Shown piece after piece: positions 8,322 to 17,280 of a stretch of DNA of 64,000 nucleotides. This DNA is from Sodaliphilus pleomorphus (lineage in GTDB: Bacteria > Bacteroidota > Bacteroidia > Bacteroidales > Muribaculaceae): contig NZ_CP045696.1 of the NCBI RefSeq assembly GCF_009676955.1, positions 3,229,501-3,293,500 on the forward strand, written 5' to 3'. A program made the translations under genes and the position numbers. Numbering within the stretch: position 1 is the stretch's first letter; the number at the start of each line of letters is the position of its first letter. The notes below the pieces were generated by a model. The model did not search any database. It saw only the letters and a program-made list of their open reading frames with translations, and was not told the origin of the DNA.

Positions 8322-9503
8322 TCAGATCTTGCTGGCCATTGCATCGGCGAGGGCATTGAGGCTGGAGAGGTCGTCGGCACCTACCGATTGCTTGAACTCA
8401 ACAGGCTCCAAGGTGGTTACCTTGAGTCCGTCGAGGGCGGTCATCATCTTCTTGGTCACGCCAGGTGCCCACGAGTAGCAACCGAAGCATCCAACGATGC
8501 GGTTTTGCGCGTTGCTGCCCTTCAAGGCGCGCAGCAAGAGGGCCACGCGAGGATTTATCTCGGCATTGTAGGTCGTGCCACCTATGATGATGCCATTGTA
8601 TCGTGCCATGTTCATGAGCACATAGGAGATGTCGTTGTTGCTCAGGTTTTGCAGCACCACATTTTTCACGCCTTTTTCGGCCAGGCGGCGAGCTACAAGT
8701 TCGGCAGCCTTGGCTGTGTTTCCGTGCATCGAGGCATAGGCCACGACAACACCCTTCTCGGCCTTCCACTCGGCCAGGTCGGCATAGATGCCCACCACGC
8801 GTTGCAAGTTGTCGTGCCACACGGGCCCGTGGGTCGATGCAATGTATTGCAGGTTGAGGGCTGCCAGTTTTTTCATTGCATTTTTTACCGATATGCCGTA
8901 TTTGGCTACAATAGCTGCATAGTAGCGGTACATCTCCATCCAGTACATGCCAGGGTTCAAGTCACTGTCGACAACGGCACCTGCCAGAGCGCCAAAGCAT
9001 CCGAATGCATCGCCCGAGAACAAAACTCCCTCTTGTGTGAGATAAGTCATCATCGTTTCGGGCCAGTGCAGCATAGGGGTCATGTAGAAGGTGAGTGTCT
9101 TGCCCCCCAGGTCGAGCGAGTCGCCGTCTTTCACAATATGCACGCCTTGGTTTATTCCGTAGAACCCGTTGAGCATGTCGGCCGTCTTGGCATTGCCCAC
9201 GATAGTGACCTCGGGATACTCCTTTTTCAGCAATTCTATGCTGCCAGAGTGATCCTGTTCCATGTGGTTGACTACGATGTAGTCAAGTCGCCGGTCGCCC
9301 AGCACAGCCTTGATGTTGGCTTCCAGCTCAAGATAGAAGCCTTCGGCCACTGTATCGATGAGCGCAGTTTTCTCGTTTCCTACGATGAGATATGAGTTGT
9401 AGGTGACACCCAGGGGTATCATCCACAGTTCTTCAAATAGCTCGGTGGTGCGGTCGTTGACGCCTACGTAGTGCACGCCTGGAGCAAAGTTGGTGATTGA
9501 CAT
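8322..9503 (-). CDS. A-type flavoprotein (flavodiiron protein, FprA family)
   Basis: Cytoplasmic flavodiiron protein that reduces O2 to water and/or NO to N2O, protecting anaerobes. The 393 residues hold a beta-lactamase-fold diiron domain with ligands in NHMEQDHSGS (about residues 82-91) and later histidines. The C-terminal flavodoxin domain (from about 252) has ASMHGNTAKAAE as its FMN-binding loop. It follows nspC by 20 bases and is the last gene of the leftward operon. There is no rubredoxin domain, so an external electron donor is needed. Confidence 0.93.
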   Translation of the reverse strand: MSITNFAPGVHYVGVNDRTTELFEELWMIPLGVTYNSYLIVGNEKTALIDTVAEGFYLELEANIKAVLGDRRLDYIVVNHMEQDHSGSIELLKKEYPEVTIVGNAKTADMLNGFYGINQGVHIVKDGDSLDLGGKTLTFYMTPMLHWPETMMTYLTQEGVLFSGDAFGCFGALAGAVVDSDLNPGMYWMEMYRYYAAIVAKYGISVKNAMKKLAALNLQYIASTHGPVWHDNLQRVVGIYADLAEWKAEKGVVVAYASMHGNTAKAAELVARRLAEKGVKNVVLQNLSNNDISYVLMNMARYNGIIIGGTTYNAEINPRVALLLRALKGSNAQNRIVGCFGCYSWAPGVTKKMMTALDGLKVTTLEPVEFKQSVGADDLSSLNALADAMASKI

Positions 9504-9523
9504 AATTGTATATTGTTTTAGTT

Positions 9524-10654
9524 TTAATCCATTCTGTTTTTATAATCCTCATAATCGAAGTGACGCAGTATCTCGCGTGTGCCGTCGCTGTGCTGTAGCA
9601 CGAGGTCGGGATGTTGCAAGCCGTTGAACATAGTGGTCTTTACGGTCGTGTAGTGATTCATGTCCTCAAACGTGAGTTGCTGCCCGATCTCGAGTGGGTG
9701 CTCAAAGCTCCAGTCGCCCACATAGTCACCGCTCAGGCACGAGTTGCCGCCTATCCTGTAGGTGGGTTTGCTGTGATCTACCTCACTCAGCGCTTGAGTG
9801 ATTGCAGGCTTGTAGGGCATCTCAAGGCAGTCGGGCATGTGGTCGGCAAACGACACATCTACAATGGCGGTCTTGATGCCGCTGTTTTCAACAATATCTA
9901 CCACAGTTGATTCCAAATCTCCTGTTTGCCAGCAAAATGCGCTGCCAGGCTCAAGTATCACTTCAAGATTGGGGTGACGCTGCTTGAATGCTTTGAGCAC
10001 GCCCACCAGATGGTCGGTGTCATATCCCTTGCGAGTCATCAAGTGACCGCCCCCCATGTTGATCCACTTGAGCTGTGGCATGAATTTGCCGAATTGGCGT
10101 TCGACAGCAACGAGTACCTTCTCGAGGTCGTGCGACGATGACTCGCACAAGGCATGAAAATGCAAGCCCTCGATGCCCTCTGGCATGTAGTCGAGCTGGT
10201 CGGCTGTAACGCCAAATCTCGACCCGGGGCAACTGGGGTTGTAGATGTCGGTGTCGATGACCGAGCACATGGGATTAACCCGCAGGCCGCAGCTTATGTG
10301 GCAGGGACTGGCATCGACAGCAGCCTTGAAGCGTTCATATTGTGCTACCGAGTTGAAGGTGATGTGGCTGCTTCCCTGTAAGAAGGCGCGCATGGTGTCG
10401 GGAGTGTAGGCCGGACAGTAGGTGTGAGCCTTGCAGTGCAACTCGTCGTTGGCCAGTCGCATCTCGTTGACCGAGCTGGCCGTGGAGCTTATCCCGTATT
10501 CTCTGAATATCGGGAAGGTCTTCCACAAGGCATTTGCCTTAAATGCCATGATGATTTTCACACCGGCGCGGTTGGCCACGTCGGTGATGATATCAAGATT
10601 GTGCCTTAGCTTGTCTTCATATACAATATAGTATGGTGTATTAAGATTCATCAT
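9524..10654 (-). CDS. nspC: Carboxynorspermidine/carboxyspermidine decarboxylase
   Basis: PLP-dependent alanine-racemase-fold enzyme that decarboxylates carboxynorspermidine or carboxyspermidine, the last step of the alternative triamine pathway. The 376-residue protein has the PLP lysine K39 in MAFKANALWK, HFHALCESS near residue 165, GGGHLM near 200, and a PLP-phosphate region EPGSAF. The start ATG overlaps the uvrD stop by one base (TAATG), so translation is coupled. The dehydrogenase partner is not in this window. The agmatine pathway at 43.3-45.2 kb could supply putrescine. Confidence 0.93.
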   Translation of the reverse strand: MMNLNTPYYIVYEDKLRHNLDIITDVANRAGVKIIMAFKANALWKTFPIFREYGISSTASSVNEMRLANDELHCKAHTYCPAYTPDTMRAFLQGSSHITFNSVAQYERFKAAVDASPCHISCGLRVNPMCSVIDTDIYNPSCPGSRFGVTADQLDYMPEGIEGLHFHALCESSSHDLEKVLVAVERQFGKFMPQLKWINMGGGHLMTRKGYDTDHLVGVLKAFKQRHPNLEVILEPGSAFCWQTGDLESTVVDIVENSGIKTAIVDVSFADHMPDCLEMPYKPAITQALSEVDHSKPTYRIGGNSCLSGDYVGDWSFEHPLEIGQQLTFEDMNHYTTVKTTMFNGLQHPDLVLQHSDGTREILRHFDYEDYKNRMD

Positions 10655-13053
10655 TATCCTACAATGTCAAATTTTGCGAATTTTAGTAGCAACAGTTTCT
10701 GCCCGAGGGCATTGAAGTTTACCGTGATTTTGGCATCGGTAGTCAGGTCGATGTTGGTCACCGTGCCCTCGCCGAAGCGTGCATGTTTGATGACGGTACC
10801 CACATGCAGCTCGTCGGGGGTGTGTGCACTTCCTCCTCCAGTTGTTGGGCGGCCTTGCACTTGTCTCACGGGGGTGAGGCGGCGGGGTGAGGCGGCTTGC
10901 AAGTGTTGACTTTCGGCGCGTGTGGGACTGTCACTTGCCCTGTGACTTTGGTACTGGTGCGCGTTGTGTTCCTTGTATCCTTCTTCATTCTCTCTATCCC
11001 AACGGCTGTGGTAGCTGTCGTAGGACCCCGCTTTGCTGGCGGCAAACGAGGTTTGGCTCATGAGCAAAAGTTTTGGGTCGATGTCCATGATAAACCGGCT
11101 GGGAGCAACTGGCGTGGGCTTGCCAGCCATCACGACCGTGTCGGAATAGAGCATGATGCAGTTTTCTTTGGCCCGGGTAATGGCCACATAGAGCAAACGG
11201 CGCTCTTCCTCGATCTGTGCGAGCCTATCTTGGTTTTTATAAGAAGGAAATCGGTTGTCCTCAACCCCCGAGATGATAACGTTGCGGTATTCAAGCCCTT
11301 TGGCTGCGTGCACGGTCATGAGCGTCACGCAGTCGCCATCGGCGTTTTGATCGTTGTCCTGGTCGGTGGCAAGGGCAGCATCGGTGAGATACTCGGCCAG
11401 CGTTGCCACGTTGCCCGTCTCCTCCAGATGGTTGTCGACATATTCCTTCACACTGTTGAGCAACTCTTGCAGGTTCTCTTGCCGGCTTATGTTTTCGGGA
11501 GTCTTGTCGCCCATGAGTATTTCAAGCAGTCCGGTTTTTTCGATGATGCCACGGGCCGTTTCATAGGCATCCTTGCCCGCGCGGTCAAGTTGCTGGATTT
11601 CATCAACTTTCGCCTTGAACGATGCAATTTTCCCCAGGGTGCCACGATTCACGTCGAGACCGTAAAAGCCGGGACGGGTAATCACTTCCCACATGCTCAC
11701 CTTCTTGCGGGCCGCACAGCGATGTATTTTTTCGACTGTGGTGTCGCCTATGCCGCGACGTGGATAGTTGATGATGCGCCTTATCGCCTCGTCGTCGGGA
11801 TTGATTACCATCTTGAAGTAGCACAGTGCGTCTTTCACCTCCTTGCGCTGGAAAAATGCCAGCCCGCCATATATGCGGTAGGGGATGGGACTCCTCATAT
11901 GACCATGGTCGTTGGCCAGGCCGCCGCTGTTGAGCGCCTTCTCGATGACACGCGACTGCGAGTTGGTGCGGTAGAGCACGGCAAAGTCGCTCCACTTGTA
12001 GCCCGCCTGTCGCTTGAGGCTGGCAATGGTGTTGGCTATGATGTAGGACTCTTCGTAGTCGCTTGCACACCTTATCACTCTCACTTTCTTGCCGGCACCG
12101 TTGTGGGTGAAGATGTGCTTGCGATACTGGTGTGTGTTGGCAGCGATGAGCGAGTTGGCCACGTCCAGGATGTTTTGCGTCGACCGGTAGTTCTCTTCCA
12201 ATTTGAAGATTTTCAAGCCAGGATAGATGCTTTGTAGATTTAAAATGTTGTCGATGTTGGCACCTCTGAATGAGTAAATGCTTTGGGCGTCGTCGCCCAC
12301 CACGCATATCTTGGTGTCGTCGCCCGCCAGTTGCTTGATGATGAGGTCCTGTGCAAAGTTGGTGTCTTGATACTCATCGACAAGAATGTACTTGAACTGC
12401 TGCATGTATCGGGCTCTCACGTCGGGATTGTCGCGCAGCAACACGTTGGTGTAGTAAAGCAGGTCGTCGAAGTCGAGCGCCTGGGAGTTGCGGCATTGTG
12501 TGCAGTAGGCATCATAGATGACTCCCAGGTAGGGCCGCTTGGCTTCGATGTCTTCTTGTGCCCAGCGCTTGTCGCGCTTGTAATCGGCCGGCGAGACCAT
12601 GGCGTTTTTGAGATTGGAAATGCGCGCCTGTATGCTCGATGGCTTGTACACCTTGTCGTCATAGCCCAGGTCTTTGATGATGTGCTTTATGGCCGACACA
12701 CTGTCGCTGGCGTCATATATCGTATAGTTGGACTTGAACCCGATTTTCTCGGCATTGAGGCGCAGTATGCGCGCAAAGATGGAGTGGAAGGTTCCCATCC
12801 ACAGCTTGCCCAAGTCCTGGGCATCGAGCAACAGTTCCACTCTTTCCCGCATTTCACGTGCAGCCTTGTTGGTGAAGGTGAGTGCCATGATCTGCCAGGG
12901 TGCAACGCCCTGGTCGAGCAGGTAGGCTATCTTGTAGGTGAGCACACGTGTCTTGCCCGAGCCAGCTCCTGCAATCACAAGTTCTGGCCCGTCGGTGTAG
13001 AGCACAGCAGCCTTCTGCTGTGGGTTGAGCTGTTCTATATAGTTGCTTTGCAA
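10654..13053 (-). CDS. ATP-dependent DNA helicase, UvrD/PcrA family
   Basis: Superfamily 1A 3'-5' helicase for nucleotide excision and mismatch repair. The 799-residue protein has the Q motif LNPQQKAA, Walker A AGAGSGKT (28-35), DEYQDTN (Walker B), GDDAQSIYSFRGA, and the C-terminal helicase motifs LMTVHAAKGLE and YVAITRAK. The last 60 residues form a Tudor-like PcrA C-terminus (VIKHARFGEGTV). No ATG occurs at the family's usual start; TTG at 13053 is the best candidate. It is followed by nspC with a one-base overlap. Confidence 0.95.
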   Translation of the reverse strand: MQSNYIEQLNPQQKAAVLYTDGPELVIAGAGSGKTRVLTYKIAYLLDQGVAPWQIMALTFTNKAAREMRERVELLLDAQDLGKLWMGTFHSIFARILRLNAEKIGFKSNYTIYDASDSVSAIKHIIKDLGYDDKVYKPSSIQARISNLKNAMVSPADYKRDKRWAQEDIEAKRPYLGVIYDAYCTQCRNSQALDFDDLLYYTNVLLRDNPDVRARYMQQFKYILVDEYQDTNFAQDLIIKQLAGDDTKICVVGDDAQSIYSFRGANIDNILNLQSIYPGLKIFKLEENYRSTQNILDVANSLIAANTHQYRKHIFTHNGAGKKVRVIRCASDYEESYIIANTIASLKRQAGYKWSDFAVLYRTNSQSRVIEKALNSGGLANDHGHMRSPIPYRIYGGLAFFQRKEVKDALCYFKMVINPDDEAIRRIINYPRRGIGDTTVEKIHRCAARKKVSMWEVITRPGFYGLDVNRGTLGKIASFKAKVDEIQQLDRAGKDAYETARGIIEKTGLLEILMGDKTPENISRQENLQELLNSVKEYVDNHLEETGNVATLAEYLTDAALATDQDNDQNADGDCVTLMTVHAAKGLEYRNVIISGVEDNRFPSYKNQDRLAQIEEERRLLYVAITRAKENCIMLYSDTVVMAGKPTPVAPSRFIMDIDPKLLLMSQTSFAASKAGSYDSYHSRWDRENEEGYKEHNAHQYQSHRASDSPTRAESQHLQAASPRRLTPVRQVQGRPTTGGGSAHTPDELHVGTVIKHARFGEGTVTNIDLTTDAKITVNFNALGQKLLLLKFAKFDIVG

Positions 13054-13072
13054 TGTGTTTTTTTGTTGACTT

Positions 13073-13624
13073 CTATTTCATTGCATATTGCTGCATCGAG
13101 CTGGCTGCGAGCTTCTGATAGGCATACACGCCTTGCTCGTTGAGGTTGACCGTCTGGAAGGTGCCGTTGGGGGCTATCATCTTCACGTGGCTGTCGTCGA
13201 CATATTGCATGAATTTCATCTCCTTGCCATCCTTGTTGACCGACCACGAGTTGTCCTGTGCGTTGAAGTCAAGTTTCACGACCTCCTTGGTCTCTTTGTT
13301 GGTTATCGTGTAGCCTTTGCTGTCGCACTTCACCAGGTAGGTGCCGTTTTTGCCGTCGATGGTCTTGGTATAGGCTTGCACTGGGTTGTCGCCCGACCAG
13401 AATTCGATTGAGTTGATGACCAGCACGTCGGCCAGTGCCGAGAGCTCGTAGACGGGCAGTATCCAGAAGGCGGCAAACACAAGCTCGTTCACAAACTTGC
13501 TACCTACTTGGCGATTCCAATCGAGCACTTTGTTGGTGAGGGCAAAGCTTCCAATGCACGAGCTGAACGTGAGGGAGCATGCCAGTGTGATGGCTATTGC
13601 CGTTGTTAAATAGAATTTCTTCAT
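13073..13624 (-). CDS. DUF3332-family lipoprotein
   Basis: A 183-residue protein of the DUF3332 family. The N-terminus is a lipoprotein signal peptide with a cysteine in SLTFSSC (about residue 23), so export and lipidation are likely. A hydrophobic stretch near residues 48-72 follows the typical family sequence GSFALTNKVLDWN. No enzymatic motif is visible and the function is unknown. It sits between the lytic transglycosylase and uvrD with gaps under 20 bases, inside the same operon. Confidence 0.85.
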   Translation of the reverse strand: MKKFYLTTAIAITLACSLTFSSCIGSFALTNKVLDWNRQVGSKFVNELVFAAFWILPVYELSALADVLVINSIEFWSGDNPVQAYTKTIDGKNGTYLVKCDSKGYTITNKETKEVVKLDFNAQDNSWSVNKDGKEMKFMQYVDDSHVKMIAPNGTFQTVNLNEQGVYAYQKLAASSMQQYAMK

Positions 13625-13641
13625 AATTTTATTTTTTGTGA

Positions 13642-15036
13642 TTAGTATCTTTGTTTATAAGTCTCATATTGGTCTTCTACCTTGTGCACATAGGCCACGG
13701 TCTCGCCACTGCGGAAGTACCCGTAGTGGCACACGGGGTCGCTGTAGTACTTCTCTATCGATTTCCACTTGAGGGCTTCCTCCACATTGTCGTACCACAA
13801 CTGCGCATCTTTGCCATACTTCTGGGCAAGCCTGATAGCATCGACGATGTGCGACATGCCGCCGTTGTAGGCTGCAAGTACAAATTTCATGCGCTCCTGG
13901 CTGTTGCTCACATACTTGCTGAAGTATCTGTCGAGATAGTTGAGCTCGCTCACGGCGCATTGCACGTTGACCTCGGGGTCGAAAAGCCGCTCGGGGTCTA
14001 TTCCCAGCGAGCGTGCTCCGCTTGGCATGATTTGCATGAGTCCCCTTGCACCAGCCCACGACACCTCGTTGGGCGAAAAGTCCGACTCGGTGCGGGCAAT
14101 GGCGGCGAGCAGCAGCCAGTCGTAGGGGCAGCGACGTGCATATTTCTTGAAGAGCTCGTCGTAGGCCGAGATATCGCCGCTGTGTTTCACATAGTTCTTG
14201 CCGCCAGCAGCACTGGCCGATGAGCCTGAAGAACTTGATGTGCGGTTTTGCTCAAAGTAGCGATTGGCAATGTCCTCGGTGTAGAGCAGCGTGCGTTCGT
14301 TTGTGCTCCAGGCATCGATCGTGTCGGCCAGCCAGTCGTCGTTGAGGTTGACGGCCCACGACGAGCGTTGTGGAAAACTCACGTCGAGCCCGATGTCGAT
14401 GTTGTTGTAGTAGGACTTGTCGATCTTGGCGATATCGTTGTCGGCCAGCGTGAGTGGGATGGTGCCGTTGTTCACGCCCTCGATGAGGTTCTCGACATTG
14501 ACGGTGTCGCTCTCTACAGTGTGGATGTTGATTCCGCCCCCTATCTCACTGTCGAGGTTGCGCAACCGGGATTCGTATTTGGAGCCTTTCTCTACATATA
14601 TGGTTTTACCCACGAGCTGGGTCACATTGCTGATGCGTCGCCGCGACTTGGGTTGCACCAGCACTTGATAGGTGGTGTTGGTCTCGCCGCAGTGCAGCAC
14701 TTTCTCGTTGAACTCGGCCGTGACGGGGATCTCATATACCAGCAGGTCGACTTTCTTGGTCTTTATCATGTCGATGAGGGTGTGCATGTTGGGCGCAACC
14801 TTAAATTGCAACTTTATTTTCTTTGCTTTGGCAAAGTCGCACACGCGGTCATAGTCGTAGCCCAAGGTGTCGCCACGGTACAGGAAGAAGCTGGTGGGAC
14901 TGTAGAGTGTGCCCACCCTCAATGTGTCGGGCATCTTGTGTGTCTCGACCACTACTCGCGGCGACGTGGCGCAAGACTGCCACAGCAGTGCCGTGAGTAG
15001 CAGTAGCAAGATAGTGTGTGCAGCAAGATGCCTCAT
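13642..15036 (-). CDS. MltF-like membrane-bound lytic transglycosylase
   Basis: Cleaves peptidoglycan glycan strands in the periplasm. The 464 residues start with a lipoprotein-type signal (cysteine after LLWQS). A solute-binding-protein (SBP_bac_3) module follows at about 35-250, then a goose-lysozyme-like SLT domain at about 300-440 with the catalytic glutamate in ARTESDFSP, followed by GARGLMQIMP and AAYNGG. This two-module layout is that of MltF. The gap to purM upstream is 26 bases, so it is in the same transcription unit. Confidence 0.92.
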   Translation of the reverse strand: MRHLAAHTILLLLLTALLWQSCATSPRVVVETHKMPDTLRVGTLYSPTSFFLYRGDTLGYDYDRVCDFAKAKKIKLQFKVAPNMHTLIDMIKTKKVDLLVYEIPVTAEFNEKVLHCGETNTTYQVLVQPKSRRRISNVTQLVGKTIYVEKGSKYESRLRNLDSEIGGGINIHTVESDTVNVENLIEGVNNGTIPLTLADNDIAKIDKSYYNNIDIGLDVSFPQRSSWAVNLNDDWLADTIDAWSTNERTLLYTEDIANRYFEQNRTSSSSGSSASAAGGKNYVKHSGDISAYDELFKKYARRCPYDWLLLAAIARTESDFSPNEVSWAGARGLMQIMPSGARSLGIDPERLFDPEVNVQCAVSELNYLDRYFSKYVSNSQERMKFVLAAYNGGMSHIVDAIRLAQKYGKDAQLWYDNVEEALKWKSIEKYYSDPVCHYGYFRSGETVAYVHKVEDQYETYKQRY

Positions 15037-15062
15037 GATAAAGTAGAAGAAAATGTTGTAAA

Positions 15063-16229
15063 TCAGTATTCAAAAGTGCCTTCAGCACTCTTGATAGTAA
15101 GCCTGTTGCATTCGCCTGTCTCGACGTGACCTATGACTTGGGCATCGATGTTGAACGACTTGGCAATGTCGATGACCTCCTGTGCCTCGGCCTGGTCGAC
15201 ATATATTTCCATGCGGTGGCCCATGTTGAAGACTTTGTACATCTCCTTCCAGTCGGTACCCGACTCTTGCTTGATGAGCTTAAACAGGGGTGGAATGGGG
15301 AAGAGGTTGTCTTTTATCACGTGCTTGTTTTCTACAAAGTGCATGACCTTGGTTTGAGCGCCCCCCGTGCAGTGCACCATGCCGTGCACCTTGTTTCTCA
15401 TTTGGTCAAGCACGACCTTGATGACCGGTGCATAGGTGCGGGTAGGAGAGAGCACAAGTTGGCCCACATTCACGGGCATCCCGTCGATGACGTCGGTGAG
15501 CAGTTTTGAGCCCGAATACACCAACTCTTCAGGGATGGCCCGGTCGTAGCTCTCGGGATACTTTGTGGCCAGATACTTGGCAAAGACATCGTGGCGTGCC
15601 GAGGTGAGGCCGTTGCTGCCCATGCCGCCGTTGTACTGGCGCTCATAGGTTGCCTGCCCGTAGCTGGCGAGACCCACAATCACGTCGCCTGCCTTGATGT
15701 TGGCATTGTCGACGACCTGGTCGCGGCGCATGCGGCAGGTGACGGTGCTGTCGACAATGATTGTGCGCACCAGGTCGCCCACGTCGGCGGTTTCGCCGCC
15801 AGTCGAGACGATGTTGACACCGGCATTATTCATCTCGTCGATAAATTCCTGCGTGCCGTTGATTACTGCCGAAATCACCTCGCCGGGTATCAGGTTCTTG
15901 TTGCGGCCAATGGTCGACGAGAGCAGAATGTTGCTTGTGGCGCCCACACACAGCAGGTCGTCGATGTTCATGACCACGGCGTCTTGAGCCACGCCTTTCC
16001 ACACGCTCAGGTCGCCGGTCTCTTTCCAGTACACATAGGCGAGCGACGACTTTGTGCCTGCGCCGTCGGCATGCATGATGTTGCAGTAGTTGGGGTCGCC
16101 GGCCAGCAGGTCGGGAATGATTTTGCAGAAGGCAAGCGGATACAGCCCCTTGTCGATTTTCTTGATGGCGTTGTGCACGTCTTCTTTAGATGCCGACACG
16201 CCGCGCATGTCGTAACGTTGAGAACTCAT
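15063..16229 (-). CDS. purM: AIR synthase (phosphoribosylformylglycinamidine cyclo-ligase)
   Basis: ATP-dependent cyclisation of FGAM to AIR in purine biosynthesis. The 388-residue protein is the longer Bacteroidetes form. It has the PurM-type HADGAGTKSSLAY segment (about residues 53-65), a metal/ATP region MNIDDLLCVGA, and GGETADVGDLVRT near 145. The C-terminal AIRS_C domain ends with MGHRMEIYV. It lies 15 bases downstream of cdsA. Some relatives are annotated only as AIR synthase-related proteins, but the conserved motifs favour true PurM. Confidence 0.9.
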   Translation of the reverse strand: MSSQRYDMRGVSASKEDVHNAIKKIDKGLYPLAFCKIIPDLLAGDPNYCNIMHADGAGTKSSLAYVYWKETGDLSVWKGVAQDAVVMNIDDLLCVGATSNILLSSTIGRNKNLIPGEVISAVINGTQEFIDEMNNAGVNIVSTGGETADVGDLVRTIIVDSTVTCRMRRDQVVDNANIKAGDVIVGLASYGQATYERQYNGGMGSNGLTSARHDVFAKYLATKYPESYDRAIPEELVYSGSKLLTDVIDGMPVNVGQLVLSPTRTYAPVIKVVLDQMRNKVHGMVHCTGGAQTKVMHFVENKHVIKDNLFPIPPLFKLIKQESGTDWKEMYKVFNMGHRMEIYVDQAEAQEVIDIAKSFNIDAQVIGHVETGECNRLTIKSAEGTFEY

Positions 16230-16244
16230 GTGAAGTGTTGTTGT

Positions 16245-17117
16245 TTAAAAATAAGTCTTCAATAAAATGAAATAAACCAGTGTGGCCGGGCAGGCCATCA
16301 GGAAGCTGTCGAGCCGGTCGAGAAAGCCACCATGCCCTGGGATGATGTGGCTGGTGTCTTTGACTCCCACGGTGCGCTTGAGTAGCGATTCAGAGAGATC
16401 GCCCAGCGTGCCGAAAATCGGCACAATGAGCCCCATCCCTATCCAGCCCCACAGGGGCAGCGGGATGTCGTTGGAGCTCATCGGAAAGTACTGGCCCATG
16501 TAACTGCCCAGCACAGCAGCAACGACGATGCTCGCAATGGCACCGCCCCAGAAGCCTTCCCACGACTTGTGGGGAGATATGCGCTCAAAAAGCTTGTGCT
16601 TGCCTATGGCGCTGCCCACCAGATAGGCCCCCGAGTCGTTGACCCACAACAGGATGAAAATGGCCAGCAGCATCATGGGGCTGCCCACTGCACATATTGA
16701 GTTGGCCATACCCATGGGCACGGCTACAAATGCGATGCCGTAGAAACTCCTCTCAAGGCTGTGCACAGCATGGGTGATAGGGCTGTATAGCTGCAGGGGC
16801 ACCCTGACAAGCAGGTAGATGATAATGGGCAGCATCCAGAACGAACGTGAGCCCGAGGCGGTATCGGCTGTGCCCGAGTACATCAAGAAAAAAGCCAGAA
16901 ACACGCCCACACCGCCCAGGATGTCGATGATAGTAAACAATGGCGACATGACGTCGCCTTCTTGAGTGACTTTGTATACTTCCCATAAGCACAAGGCGGT
17001 CAACAGCCCAAATACCACGAGAAACAAGATGGGAGTGTATCGTATTGTCATGATTGCAAGCACGACAAGCACGACATATATGCTTCCCGAGAGTATACGT
17101 GTGAGTAAATTTTTCAC
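16245..17117 (-). CDS. cdsA: Phosphatidate cytidylyltransferase
   Basis: Integral membrane enzyme that makes CDP-diacylglycerol, the precursor of all phospholipid head groups. The 290-residue protein has about eight hydrophobic helices. The C-terminal CdsA signature is LKRTVGVKD followed by PGHGGFLDRLDS. Start is GTG at 17117. It is the first gene of the leftward seven-gene unit, whose promoter lies at 17141-17171. Confidence 0.95.
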   Translation of the reverse strand: MKNLLTRILSGSIYVVLVVLAIMTIRYTPILFLVVFGLLTALCLWEVYKVTQEGDVMSPLFTIIDILGGVGVFLAFFLMYSGTADTASGSRSFWMLPIIIYLLVRVPLQLYSPITHAVHSLERSFYGIAFVAVPMGMANSICAVGSPMMLLAIFILLWVNDSGAYLVGSAIGKHKLFERISPHKSWEGFWGGAIASIVVAAVLGSYMGQYFPMSSNDIPLPLWGWIGMGLIVPIFGTLGDLSESLLKRTVGVKDTSHIIPGHGGFLDRLDSFLMACPATLVYFILLKTYF

Positions 17118-17140
17118 TGTCCAATCTTATTTGTAATGCA

Positions 17141-17171
17141 CAAAATTAAGCCATTTATTTGACGTTTCAAA
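17141..17171 (-). promoter_or_regulatory. Promoter of cdsA operon (TTTG-N19-TAATTTTG)
   Basis: Minus strand -7 TAATTTTG (complement of 17141-17148) and -33 TTTG (complement of 17168-17171), 19 bases apart. It is one of the best consensus matches in the window and probably drives everything down to the terminator at 8248-8286. Confidence 0.8.
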
Positions 17172-17187
17172 ATTTACCCTGTTTCGA

Positions 17188-17221
17188 TATAATATTATGC
17201 ATGTTGACGCGTTATAATATT
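17188..17221. repeat. Direct repeat of TATAATATT upstream of cdsA promoter
   Basis: TATAATATT occurs at 17188-17196 and 17213-17221, 25 bases start to start. The first copy extends into the palindrome ATAATATTAT. It could be a regulator site just upstream of the -33 element, or only AT-rich chance. Confidence 0.4.
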
Positions 17222-17250
17222 GTGATTTTTTAACAGACCTGCCTATGCAG

Positions 17251-17274
17251 GCGGATTCCAGAAGCAAGTGCAAA
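17251..17274 (+). repeat. IS30 terminal inverted repeat, left
   Basis: Starts GCGGATTCCAGAAGC and ends AAGTGCAAA. The matching segment in the second copy is 49722-49745, with one difference. Confidence 0.85.
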
Positions 17275-17280
17275 GTTACG

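Noticed and set aside
10897..12237. 446-codon frame opposite uvrD
   Set aside because: Covered by the helicase motifs on the minus strand; histidine and valine-rich shadow composition.
17238..17251. Palindrome CCTGC-CTAT-GCAGG next to the IS30 left end
   Set aside because: Stem of only five bases and not kept in the second IS copy; could be a weak terminator but is not supported.
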